Shown: one piece after another, positions 1-5,908 of the stretch
Position numbering within the stretch: position 1 is the stretch's first letter
How the letters are laid out: every line of letters starts with the position of its first letter
DNA from: Lachnospiraceae bacterium
GTDB lineage: Bacteria; Bacillota; Clostridia; Lachnospirales; Lachnospiraceae
DNA length: 8,284 nucleotides
Reading direction: 5' to 3'
NCBI GenBank assembly: GCA_020860745.1
Contig: JAJBTR010000318.1
Span: 1 to 8,284 of the forward strand
The notes under the pieces: model-generated
Seen by the model: only the letters and a program-made list of their open reading frames with translations
Database searches by the model: none
What the model was told of the DNA's origin: nothing
Position numbers and translations under genes: made by a program

Positions 1-79
1 CCCTTAAACTTTCCGGTAAATCCACTATTCTTTCGCCTTTCACGCAGGATCGCTGCAGCAGCGAATTCCTGACGCTGCG

Positions 80-355
80 CTATTTCAAACTATCCAGGAT
101 TCCCCGTAGCGTACTGCGATTCAGAAATAACGCTCTGGTATCCAGCTGCTGCAGCGCATCTATATCAGCGGCCGCCTGCTGAACGCTTTCGTACCAATCC
201 ATGGACAAGCGCAATATAAACGCTATCAGCAATACTATAACAGGGAAAAGGACAACCGCTTCAACTGTAAAAGAGCCCCGGCGCCAGATTCTGCCAGATA
301 TTCTGCTCCTTTTTCTGCTTCGAAACCTGGCAAGCCTCTTTAATGGAGACAGCAT
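80..355 (-). CDS. Small TadE-like pseudopilin
   Basis: 91 residues. A strongly basic leader (about 27 residues, LARFRSRKRSRISGRIWRRG) is followed by SFTVEAVVLFPVIVLLIAFI (28-47). Cleavage after G27 gives Glu (E32) at +5 and a hydrophobic helix, as for TadE minor pilins, and repeats the S-F-T-V-E-A motif of the larger TadE-like protein here. The remainder, SMDWYESVQQAAADIDALQQ and on to ILDSLK, looks helical and polar. I chose the ATG at 355 because AGGGGAG stands 8 bases upstream and the frame before it only shadows the peptidase gene. It overlaps the peptidase stop by 16 bases. At 91 residues it is short for TadE; the frame stays open beyond the TAG at 80-82 to the window edge, so a premature stop cannot be excluded. 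Confidence 0.75.
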   Translation of the reverse strand: MLSPLKRLARFRSRKRSRISGRIWRRGSFTVEAVVLFPVIVLLIAFILRLSMDWYESVQQAAADIDALQQLDTRALFLNRSTLRGILDSLK

Positions 356-774
356 AAAATCATCTCCCCTACAAATGCCGCCAGTACAAAAGGCGCAAAA
401 GCCAGGCTTTCCTTCCGCGTACACTTTTTTGTCAGAAGCAAACATCCTCCGGCCAGGCCGCATAGCGCCGTCGCTCCGGACAGGAGCAGCAGGGTCGGCC
501 ACACCCCGGCATACGTTCCCAATGCGCAGAAAAGAATCCCATCCGCAAAACCCACGCTTCCTTTCATCACCAGAGAGCACAATAGTATAAATCCTCCCAC
601 ACATACGCCGCCCAGAATCGTACTCCACGCCCGGTCAAAAATTGCGCGAGAAAAAAACATTCCCACCGACCCGCAGGCTCCAAGCAGAAGCAGTGGCATC
701 TCTTTTTTCCTGTAATCAATCCAGGCAAACAACGCCAGAAATCCAAGCAATATACATGTTTCCAATCGTTCCAT
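340..774 (-). CDS. Short A24-family prepilin peptidase
   Basis: 144 residues with several membrane segments, matching the compact A24 peptidases that lack the N-terminal methyltransferase-like domain. The two aspartates expected in the active site are visible: D20 in FAWIDYRKKEMP (16-27) and D78 in KGSVGFADGILFCALG (71-86). The second motif reads G-F-A-D in place of the usual G-x-G-D. The last part, KESLAFAPFVLAAFVGEM, is typical of the family C-terminus. It would cleave leader peptides of pilin-like proteins at the membrane face. The ATG at 774 (MERLETC) has GGAAGGGA shortly upstream and lies 35 bases after the tadE stop; a GTG at 819 would overlap tadE by 10 bases and is less likely. Its stop overlaps the next TadE-like gene by 16 bases. 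A second peptidase (TadV) starts the visible locus, so the two may split substrates between pilin and pseudopilins. Confidence 0.8.
   Translation of the reverse strand: MERLETCILLGFLALFAWIDYRKKEMPLLLLGACGSVGMFFSRAIFDRAWSTILGGVCVGGFILLCSLVMKGSVGFADGILFCALGTYAGVWPTLLLLSGATALCGLAGGCLLLTKKCTRKESLAFAPFVLAAFVGEMILCCLH
364..370 (-). promoter_or_regulatory. Ribosome binding site deciding the start of the small TadE-like gene
   Basis: AGGGGAG on the minus strand, 8 bases before the ATG at 355 and inside the end of the peptidase gene. It supports the short 91-residue product over longer upstream starts in the same frame. Confidence 0.6.
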
Positions 775-809
775 TTCCTGATCCCTTCCTGCATTTTTGA
801 TTTGCCGTA

Positions 810-1682
810 TCAGTAGCACTTTGAGCAGGCATGCCGGTCGCCCACCTGATCCGGAGAAACTTTGTAAATTGTACGTTTTAGCCCGCTGCAGTTCAGATTG
901 CTGTGATACTGTGCGCCATAATCGGTAATATAGACCAGGGAGCCGCCCTCATAACAGCTGCAGGCGTAATAAATGCCTCCGCTTTTATTACGAAGAGAGC
1001 TTATGGTTGATACCGGTACCGCACGGATCGAAAGCTTCAGATAACTGCATTCTGCGCTGCTGTGATATGCAGTCCCTTCCGGAGTGATATAGACATAGTC
1101 ATCCTCCTCATCTGCTCCGTCCTGAGCAGCACCGGTCCATTTTTTCATGCACACACACTGCTCCACCGGAAGTGAGCTCAGACTCCAGAAAGAGATGGGA
1201 AGCTGCACCCGATAATCCGCGGATAGCGTGACATAATCACCCGACAGGTCAGATCCCAACAGAGAAATACTGGCCAGACCGTATTTCAGCACAGAATCCT
1301 CATAGCCATGTTCACTCATATAGGTGCGAAACAGTATCTCTCCTTCTGCCAGAGATAAAACCTCATGGCTGTCCTCACTATCCTGCCAGGAGACAGCCAT
1401 CATCCGTGCAGCATACTGCAGGGCGGCGTTGACCTGTACCTGTATCTTCAGCATCGGGAACAATCCCACCACGATTACTGCCGCGAAGATAAAAAGGGGA
1501 AGCACGAAAGCCGCTTCCACGGTAAAACTGGCTTTCCGGCAGACACATTGCAGTGCTTTTGCAAATGCAGTGTTTGAAATAACAGGAGGTACAGGATCAG
1601 ATCGTTTCCGCGTATGATTTGAGAGAGATTTGATTAAGATTTTGGAAGACCTGTTCTGTATTTTTTGTTGTAGCAAAAGCAC
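810..1682 (-). CDS. tadE: TadE-like pseudopilin with two C-terminal Cys/His modules
   Basis: 290 residues. After a basic leader comes CRKASFTVEAAFVLPLFIFA (48-67): cleavage after A51 would place Glu (E56) at +5 and leave a hydrophobic N-terminal helix (57-78), as in TadE minor pilins. A middle part (about 80-180) has no motif I know. The C-terminus carries two similar modules: YITPEGTAYHSSAECSYLK (198-216) closing with CSC (241-243), and YITDYGAQYHSNLNCSGLK (251-269) closing with CSKC (286-289). The pattern Y-I-T-x2-G-x2-Y-H-S-x3-C-S-x-L-K with a later Cys pair suggests metal binding or disulfides outside the cell; that is inference. The start is a GTG at 1682 with AAGGAGG 13 bases upstream, a long spacing; an in-frame ATT at 1688 would have ideal spacing but ATT starts are rare. 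The leader of about 50 residues is long for TadE. It lies 28 bases after the broken DUF5702-like gene. Confidence 0.82.
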   Translation of the reverse strand: MLLLQQKIQNRSSKILIKSLSNHTRKRSDPVPPVISNTAFAKALQCVCRKASFTVEAAFVLPLFIFAAVIVVGLFPMLKIQVQVNAALQYAARMMAVSWQDSEDSHEVLSLAEGEILFRTYMSEHGYEDSVLKYGLASISLLGSDLSGDYVTLSADYRVQLPISFWSLSSLPVEQCVCMKKWTGAAQDGADEEDDYVYITPEGTAYHSSAECSYLKLSIRAVPVSTISSLRNKSGGIYYACSCYEGGSLVYITDYGAQYHSNLNCSGLKRTIYKVSPDQVGDRHACSKCY

Positions 1683-1710
1683 TGTAATATGTCCGCCTCC
1701 TTCCCGTTTT

Positions 1711-3242
1711 TTACTTCATAAAGCTGATATCGGATTCGTCCTGAAACCGGAATGTTCCCAGCGAATCTCCACCAAGTGTAACATATCCCCAGAACAATGG
1801 AGAAGCCTCGTATACGTATGCACACTCCGCCCGGCAAACCATCTGATCCATCCGGACATCAGTATTTTTCTCGATCATATCCATCGCTCTTACCGCCAGT
1901 TTTTCATCTGAAGCCATCCACATCAGGATCTGCAGATAGTTCTCGTAGGAAAGGCCTGTCGTCTGCTGATCTCCCTCTGTGGCATATACAGAAGAGGACA
2001 GGCTGCCCAGATCTGTATGCCACTGTTCTGATGTCTTTACGAGAGATACTTTCCCGCCTTCCAGCAAAATCCGGACATCACTGACAGATTCCGCATAAGC
2101 CCACGCCGCCAGCAGACCCTGCTGTACCAGAGGTTCCAGCTCCGGCTGTCCCACAACCGAAACCAGCAACGCCGCGATAGCTGCCGCCTCCTGCTGCTTT
2201 TGAGAATTTGTCTCCAGATAAGCCAGATTTGCAGCCTCCCGCATCAGGAGCAGCCGTCTGACAACCGTTTTCAGATTCGCCTGATCCTCCGCTTTCCCTG
2301 CTAACATATATTCCAGTTCATAATCCAGCGCCTGATCCGCGGAATCCTCCGATGCATCGGAAAATTATTGTCCCAGGTAAAGGTAAAACAGCAGCTTATA
2401 CATAGCTGATATATCCTCTGAGGCAACCAGGTTTCCGCTTTCCAGCGTTCGGTTTTCAATACAGGTATCACGGTCAACCGACTTCCGGGAAATATCCGCA
2501 TCCGGCATTACAATAGCAAGAATGCCGCTCCTGCTCATTTTTTTCACCCATTCCAGCGGATTTTCCGTCATCCGCACCTCAGTAGCTGCCGCACTCTCCC
2601 CGACTTCGGCTGACTCACCAGCTGCTGTTCCACCATCTGCCGGTTCGCTGCCCGACACTCCGCCGGCGGAATTCATATCCCCCGTATTTTCTTCCGCCAC
2701 ACCGGAAGACGCAGCGGATTCCAGGGTCTCCAGAGTCTCCATCGCCTCGTCCGCAAGATCCGTCTGCGCTTCGGAAGCATCCTCCCCTGTGACCCATCCC
2801 AGCATGGTCTGCAGCGCGGTCTCAGCCGCCGTCGCTTTCATCATTTCCGCGGCCTGCTGCCGAAATGCCGTTCCTCCTTCATCTGTTGCAAGCTGGTAAG
2901 CACTTGCAGTAACCTCGGTCAGATGTACCTGAAGCACATAATAATTATCCCCGGACTGACCCAGTGAAGAGAGGTTGCCCTCTATGGCCGACTGCTGCAG
3001 ACTTTCCAGGGAGTCCAGCGCCGGAAAATCTCCCTCATCTGCCTGCCAGAACAGCAGATGATACTTCTCCCAGAGACTTTGATCATAAGAAGCCAGAACG
3101 GTATCACACGCCTGCATCGTGCTGAGCTGACTGTTGGACTTTAACCCACTGACCCGGGCAGCCTCCAGAAAAGCGAAGATTGCCGAAAAAAACCTGTCAG
3201 CAGCAGCGCCAGAAATACGGTGATGCTTCCTCTTCTTTTCAT
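1711..3242 (-). pseudogene. DUF5702/TadG-like pseudopilin gene, broken by a frameshift and an in-frame stop
   Basis: The ATG at 3242 overlaps the pilin TAA (TAATG). It opens with MKRRGSITVFLALLLTGFF, a prepilin-like leader with cleavage after G5 and Phe in place of Glu at +5, as I expect for DUF5702. The frame then ends at a TAA at 3141-3143 after 33 residues. Slipping back one base on the T7 run at 3186-3192 restores SAIFAFLEAARVSGL, then SNSQLSTMQACDTV and a long open frame to 2365. There a TAA (2365-2367) follows YLYLGQ, and the same frame resumes with FSDASEDSADQALDY, ELEYMLAGKAEDQAN and RRLLLMREAANLAYL, to a stop at 1711-1713. The C-terminal part (LLAAWAYAESVSDVRILLEG, LSYENYLQILMWM, ASPLFW near the end) looks like this family. 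Healed length would be about 510 residues, with an acidic Ala/Glu/Ser-rich linker in the middle. The protein was probably a minor pilin or tip-associated surface component. Partial expression by slippage at the T run is possible but would still meet the second stop. Confidence 0.8.
3186..3192 (-). other. T7 run at the frameshift, in slippery-site register
   Basis: On the minus strand the bases read GG then seven T then CGGCA. In the frame set by the ATG at 3242 the codons are GGT TTT TTT CGG, so the run is a T_TTT_TTT heptamer in exact register for -1 slippage. After a -1 slip the next codons are TCG GCA ATC TTC, which restore the expected membrane segment. I see no strong stem shortly downstream. 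It could be a one-base deletion, a sequencing error in a homopolymer, a phase-variable tract or a programmed shift. Confidence 0.65.
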
Positions 3243-3409
3243 TACAGCGTGCCCGCCTGATTGCTGATATTAGAGAAGGTATTCTTCACCAACGTTGTCA
3301 GCTGTTCTTTAAAAATCAGAATCAATCCAATCAGAACAACCAATATCAATATAATCTCCACCGTCCCAATACCATCCTCTTCCATGAAAAACCGCTTTAC
3401 TTCCCTCAT
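3242..3409 (-). CDS. flp: Flp1-type IVb pilin (probable major pilin)
   Basis: 55 residues, typical for a Flp mini-pilin. The leader MREVKRFFMEEDG is followed by the mature start IGTVEIILILVVLIGLILIF. Cleavage after G13 would put Glu at +5 (E18), as type IV prepilin peptidases need; the hydrophobic helix (19-33) would anchor the subunit in the membrane before assembly and form the fibre core afterwards. A short polar tail follows (KEQLTTLVKNTF, then SNISNQAGTL). The E-E-D-G-I-G-T-V-E pattern is what I know from Flp1 family pilins of Clostridia; the Glu-Tyr pair of Flp pilins in proteobacteria is absent, with Ile after Glu. The ATG at 3409 has GGAGG 8 bases upstream, one of the best ribosome sites here, in line with a need for much product. 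Its TAA overlaps the ATG of the next gene (TAATG). It should be the main substrate of the TadV peptidase and TadA motor. Confidence 0.88.
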   Translation of the reverse strand: MREVKRFFMEEDGIGTVEIILILVVLIGLILIFKEQLTTLVKNTFSNISNQAGTL

Positions 3410-3417
3410 CCTCTTCT

Positions 3418-3422
3418 CCTCC
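3418..3422 (-). promoter_or_regulatory. Strong ribosome binding site of the Flp pilin gene
   Basis: GGAGG on the minus strand, in the context GGGAGGAGAAGAGG, 8 bases before the ATG at 3409. It fixes the pilin start and is stronger than most sites in this operon. Confidence 0.75.
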
Positions 3423-3475
3423 CGCTTTGCCTGTCATAGCATTATCCTTCTTTGTCACTTACTTCCACTCTTATT

Positions 3476-3598
3476 TTATACTTCCACACGTTCCTTCTTA
3501 TCCCAATACATCATTCTCCCGGCACACTCAGAGGCTCTGACTTCTCCCATTGTACGAACCGGCAACGCCTGAGTATCTCTGTTTTTCTTCCACACCAT
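3476..3598 (-). CDS. Candidate 40-residue small protein coupled to the tadC stop
   Basis: The tadC stop and this ATG share a base (TGATG), a classic arrangement for translational coupling, and GGTGGGG lies 8 bases upstream. The 40 codons run MVWKKNRDTQALPVR, TMGEVRASECAGRMM, YWDKKERVEV and end at TAA (3476-3478). The product is basic, soluble-looking, has one Cys and no membrane segment. I recognise no family. The stretch between tadC and the pilin gene is otherwise empty, and the rest of the operon wastes few bases, which makes a real small gene plausible. The alternative is that this is the tail of a leader region for the pilin mRNA and the frame is open by chance. The evidence is the coupled start and position only. 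Confidence 0.4.
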   Translation of the reverse strand: MVWKKNRDTQALPVRTMGEVRASECAGRMMYWDKKERVEV

Positions 3599-5052
3599 CA
3601 AAGATTCCCCACCGCAGGAAGCAGCAGCACCGCCAGAATCAGCACCAGCATCACCAGCATGGGAAAAAGCAATTTTGTTCCGGCTTCCTCCCCCAGCTTC
3701 CGCGCCCGGCTTCTCCACATATCCAGGGCATCCTCCGACTCTTTCTGAAGAATACGCCGGACATCTCCTGTTCCTTTGGAAAGATTCTGCGTCAATATGG
3801 AACTGAACCGCTTATATGGAGCAAGCCCGATCCGCCTGCCAAAACGCTCGTAGGCCTCGCGCTCGCCTCTTCCCTCCCGGATTTCCCGGCAGGTAATCCG
3901 CATCTCTTCCAGATAAACAGCTGCGTTTTCATCATTCTTTCCTCTCCTTTGCTGCGCCGGATGCTCCCGGCCTGCGATCCTCTCCCAGGCCTTCCGGATC
4001 GTCATCCCGCTGTCAAGAAGCACAGCAATCTGATCCACCATCTGCGGATACTCAAACAGGAGCTGCTCCTTTCGCTTCCGCTGCCGTTCTTTCTCATCCT
4101 GCCGGTCTTTCTGCTCCAGGCAAAAAGCCGCGGCTGCGCCGATCAGAAGGAAAAACAGCCACCTGTATTCCTGCTCTCCTGTCCATACCACATGATATCC
4201 CGCCACTGTATCCGGAAGAGAAAACTGCGATTCTTCCCGGCTGCTCTGCTCCGCTTCCTGCGCTTCCTGCAGAAGTTCATTCAGAATCCATTCCCGACTT
4301 CCCTCCTCCGGCGGCAGAATCCGCAATCCGTATGTCTCAATCCTCACATAATCGCCGCAGGAAAACTCGGCCGTCAGTTCCACCAGGGTTCCTTCCTCTC
4401 CGGCTATCTCTGCAGTTTCTTCCCTTTCTCCGGCTTCCGTCTCCGCAGTCTCTTCATTCTCCCTCGCTTCCCTCGCTGCTGTTTCTTCATTCTCCTCTCC
4501 CCCGGCAATCACGCTTTCCTCATCTGTCTCTTCTCCATCCGTCATGCTCTCTGCCGTAACAGTTCCATCCGTCTGCAGAACTGTGCTGTCACTGCTTTCA
4601 TAGGAAACCCGAACCAGGCCATCACATAATTCGGATACGAGATTCAGATCCTGCCGCACTTCATTTGCAGAACTGTTATCCCCGAGATAACCATTCTCCC
4701 ACTCGGTCACAGCCTGCTCCAACAGTTCGATGGTTTCTTCTCTGCTTTGCTGCACAGCAGCTATTTCCAGTTCCAGCTCCAGTTCCTCTTCGTCAGTCTG
4801 CTCCTGACCGTCCGTATTTCCCCCATCTTCCTCAGACCGTTGCAGATGAAAAGAGAATGTCTGACTCCTGACGTCTCCGCCTTCTTCTTCCCGCTCTGCA
4901 ATTCCGAGCATATCTCCCATATCCGCCTGATCCTGCATCCCGATCCCCACAGCCAGGAGGACCGACACGCCAAGGATCAGAACAGATTTTTTATGGGATT
5001 TCAGCATATTCTTTTCACATCTTTTGGCCGTTTTTAATCTTTTTTTCCTCAT
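3598..5052 (-). CDS. tadC: TadC-like platform protein with an extracytoplasmic N-terminal region
   Basis: 484 residues, much longer than a classical TadC of about 300. The C-terminal third is the TadC/T2SSF part: a membrane segment at 297-311 (RWLFFLLIGAAAAFC), a basic linker, LLFEYPQMVDQIAVLLDSGM (331-350), TIRKAWERIA, YERFGRRIGL, YKRFSSILTQNLSKGTGD (413-430) and a final hydrophobic segment (462-479). The N-terminus has a signal-anchor (22-38, KSVLILGVSVLLAVGIG), then about 255 acidic residues predicted outside the membrane. These include an alpha-helical part (97-120), a beta-rich part (LVRVSYESSD, 146-155, and TLVELTAEFSCGDYVRI, 222-238) and, between those strands, a Glu/Thr-rich insert with three 11-residue repeats. 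I associate such N-terminal additions with clostridial Tad loci; they may relate to Ig-like folds. The start at 5052 has only a weak GAGA upstream; an internal ATG at 5007 (MLKSHKK) is an alternative. It starts 13 bases after tadB. Confidence 0.85.
   Translation of the reverse strand: MRKKRLKTAKRCEKNMLKSHKKSVLILGVSVLLAVGIGMQDQADMGDMLGIAEREEEGGDVRSQTFSFHLQRSEEDGGNTDGQEQTDEEELELELEIAAVQQSREETIELLEQAVTEWENGYLGDNSSANEVRQDLNLVSELCDGLVRVSYESSDSTVLQTDGTVTAESMTDGEETDEESVIAGGEENEETAAREARENEETAETEAGEREETAEIAGEEGTLVELTAEFSCGDYVRIETYGLRILPPEEGSREWILNELLQEAQEAEQSSREESQFSLPDTVAGYHVVWTGEQEYRWLFFLLIGAAAAFCLEQKDRQDEKERQRKRKEQLLFEYPQMVDQIAVLLDSGMTIRKAWERIAGREHPAQQRRGKNDENAAVYLEEMRITCREIREGRGEREAYERFGRRIGLAPYKRFSSILTQNLSKGTGDVRRILQKESEDALDMWRSRARKLGEEAGTKLLFPMLVMLVLILAVLLLPAVGNL
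4399..4497 (-). repeat. 33-bp tandem repeat, three units, coding acidic 11-mers in TadC
   Basis: Residues 186-218 of the TadC-like protein are three successive 11-mers: EENEETAAREA, RENEETAETEA and GEREETAEIAG. The core is E-x-E-E-T-A. At DNA level the 33-base units are diverged, with synonymous changes (GAA/GAG, ACA/ACT, GCA/GCG), so the array is not freshly duplicated. The repeat sits in the acidic insert between predicted strands of the extracytoplasmic region. Confidence 0.7.
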
Positions 5053-5065
5053 CCGATTATGTCTC

Positions 5066-5908
5066 TCACACCGCTATATCTGTAATTTGTTCCGACCAGT
5101 ACATGCAGCACAGATACCCTCCCAGACAAATGCTCATCACCAGAATTCCCAACGCATTATGGTAGAGTGTGCTGACATAAGACGGTGAACTGACCGTCAC
5201 AAATAACAGAATACCCGGCAGTAGAAAGTTCATCATCCTCTGTTCCATCTTCTTCGACGCCACAGCTGTCTCAATTTCCGTCAGAATTTCCGCCCGGCGC
5301 TGCATCCGTTCTGTCACCGAACGGATAATCTCCGTCAGATTTCCGCCGCTTCTCTTCGCATAGGAAAACACCTCAGAAAAATCCCGGATCTCCTCCACAT
5401 CACTCTCCGCCGCAAAGTCCAGAAGGATTCTCTCCAACGGTTCACTCACAGCCAGCCTTTGGTTCATATACCTCATCTGCACACAAAACTCCGCTTCCGG
5501 TCCGTATAACACGATCAATTCCTTTTCTGCCCTTCTCCACGCATTTTCCATGGAATATCCCGCAGCCAGGGAACCGGCAACCATCTGCATTCCGGATATA
5601 AACTGCTGCTGTAAATTCTGCGTACACATCCGCCGCCACCGCTCTCTCCGACTGCGTACGTATAACGGAATCAGAACGATCCCCAGCACCATAGCCCAGA
5701 CAGATCGGTAAAATACAAACGCTGCCCCCGCCGTCAGAAGTCCGCCCGTCAGAACCTCCCGCAGCAATATCTTCGGAGGCAGCCGCGTATGATATGGTCC
5801 GCCTCTTTTTTTACTGCCGGCGGAGGAATTTCTGATATTCCTCCGCCAGGCCTTCAGCCTGAAGTTTGCCGATGTGCTGCAGATTTTCCTTTTTTTCCCA
5901 CAATCCAT
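5066..5908 (-). CDS. tadB: TadB, inner-membrane platform protein (T2SSF domain)
   Basis: 280 residues. TadB pairs with TadC as the integral-membrane platform on which the TadA motor acts. Visible layout: a basic N-terminal tail (1-45), two close hydrophobic segments (about 52-84: LTGGLLTAGAAFVFY and WAMVLGIVLIPLYV), a cytoplasmic T2SSF domain (about 98-220) with SGMQMVAGSLAAGYSMENAW (105-124) and FSYAKRSGGNLTEII (181-195), and two C-terminal membrane segments (about 226-242 and 252-270). The middle motifs are characteristic of TadB. The ATG at 5908 is preceded by GGAGGGG with 7 bases of spacing, which favours this start although it overlaps tadA by 98 bases; those bases also code TadA residues, so the match could be chance. 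No ATG lies between there and the first membrane segment; only CTG or TTG near residues 43-48 could serve as a shorter start. The stop is 13 bases before tadC. Confidence 0.9.
   Translation of the reverse strand: MDCGKKRKICSTSANFRLKAWRRNIRNSSAGSKKRGGPYHTRLPPKILLREVLTGGLLTAGAAFVFYRSVWAMVLGIVLIPLYVRSRRERWRRMCTQNLQQQFISGMQMVAGSLAAGYSMENAWRRAEKELIVLYGPEAEFCVQMRYMNQRLAVSEPLERILLDFAAESDVEEIRDFSEVFSYAKRSGGNLTEIIRSVTERMQRRAEILTEIETAVASKKMEQRMMNFLLPGILLFVTVSSPSYVSTLYHNALGILVMSICLGGYLCCMYWSEQITDIAV

Noticed and set aside
1..79. Open minus-strand frames after the small TadE-like gene, with GTG at 43 and 25
   Set aside because: No Shine-Dalgarno site precedes either GTG, and the translated residues match no Tad-locus protein that I know; the next gene probably begins outside the window.
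356..628. Upstream extension of the small TadE-like frame, to a start at 628
   Set aside because: It is antisense-free but overlaps the peptidase gene throughout and shows no domain; the ATG at 355 with AGGGGAG gives a clean TadE-like protein.
3473..3480. TATAAAAT on the minus strand upstream of the Flp pilin gene, a possible -10 of an internal promoter
   Set aside because: The only -35-like hexamer upstream (TTGGGA) is about 20 bases away, too far, and no extended -10 is present. An internal pilin promoter is plausible but not supported.
3528..3540. Palindrome TCAGAGGCTCTGA before the pilin gene
   Set aside because: The one-base centre cannot form a hairpin loop, no T run follows, and the arms are only six bases; likely chance within the candidate small ORF.
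3550..4629. Long plus-strand open frame opposite tadC
   Set aside because: Its translation is Pro/Leu/Ser/Arg-rich low-complexity, as expected for the complement of a Glu/Arg-rich coding sequence; tadC on the other strand has recognisable domains.
5819..5847. Intrinsic terminator at the end of tadA
   Set aside because: The stem is perfect, but no T run follows it on either strand, and tadB continues through it.
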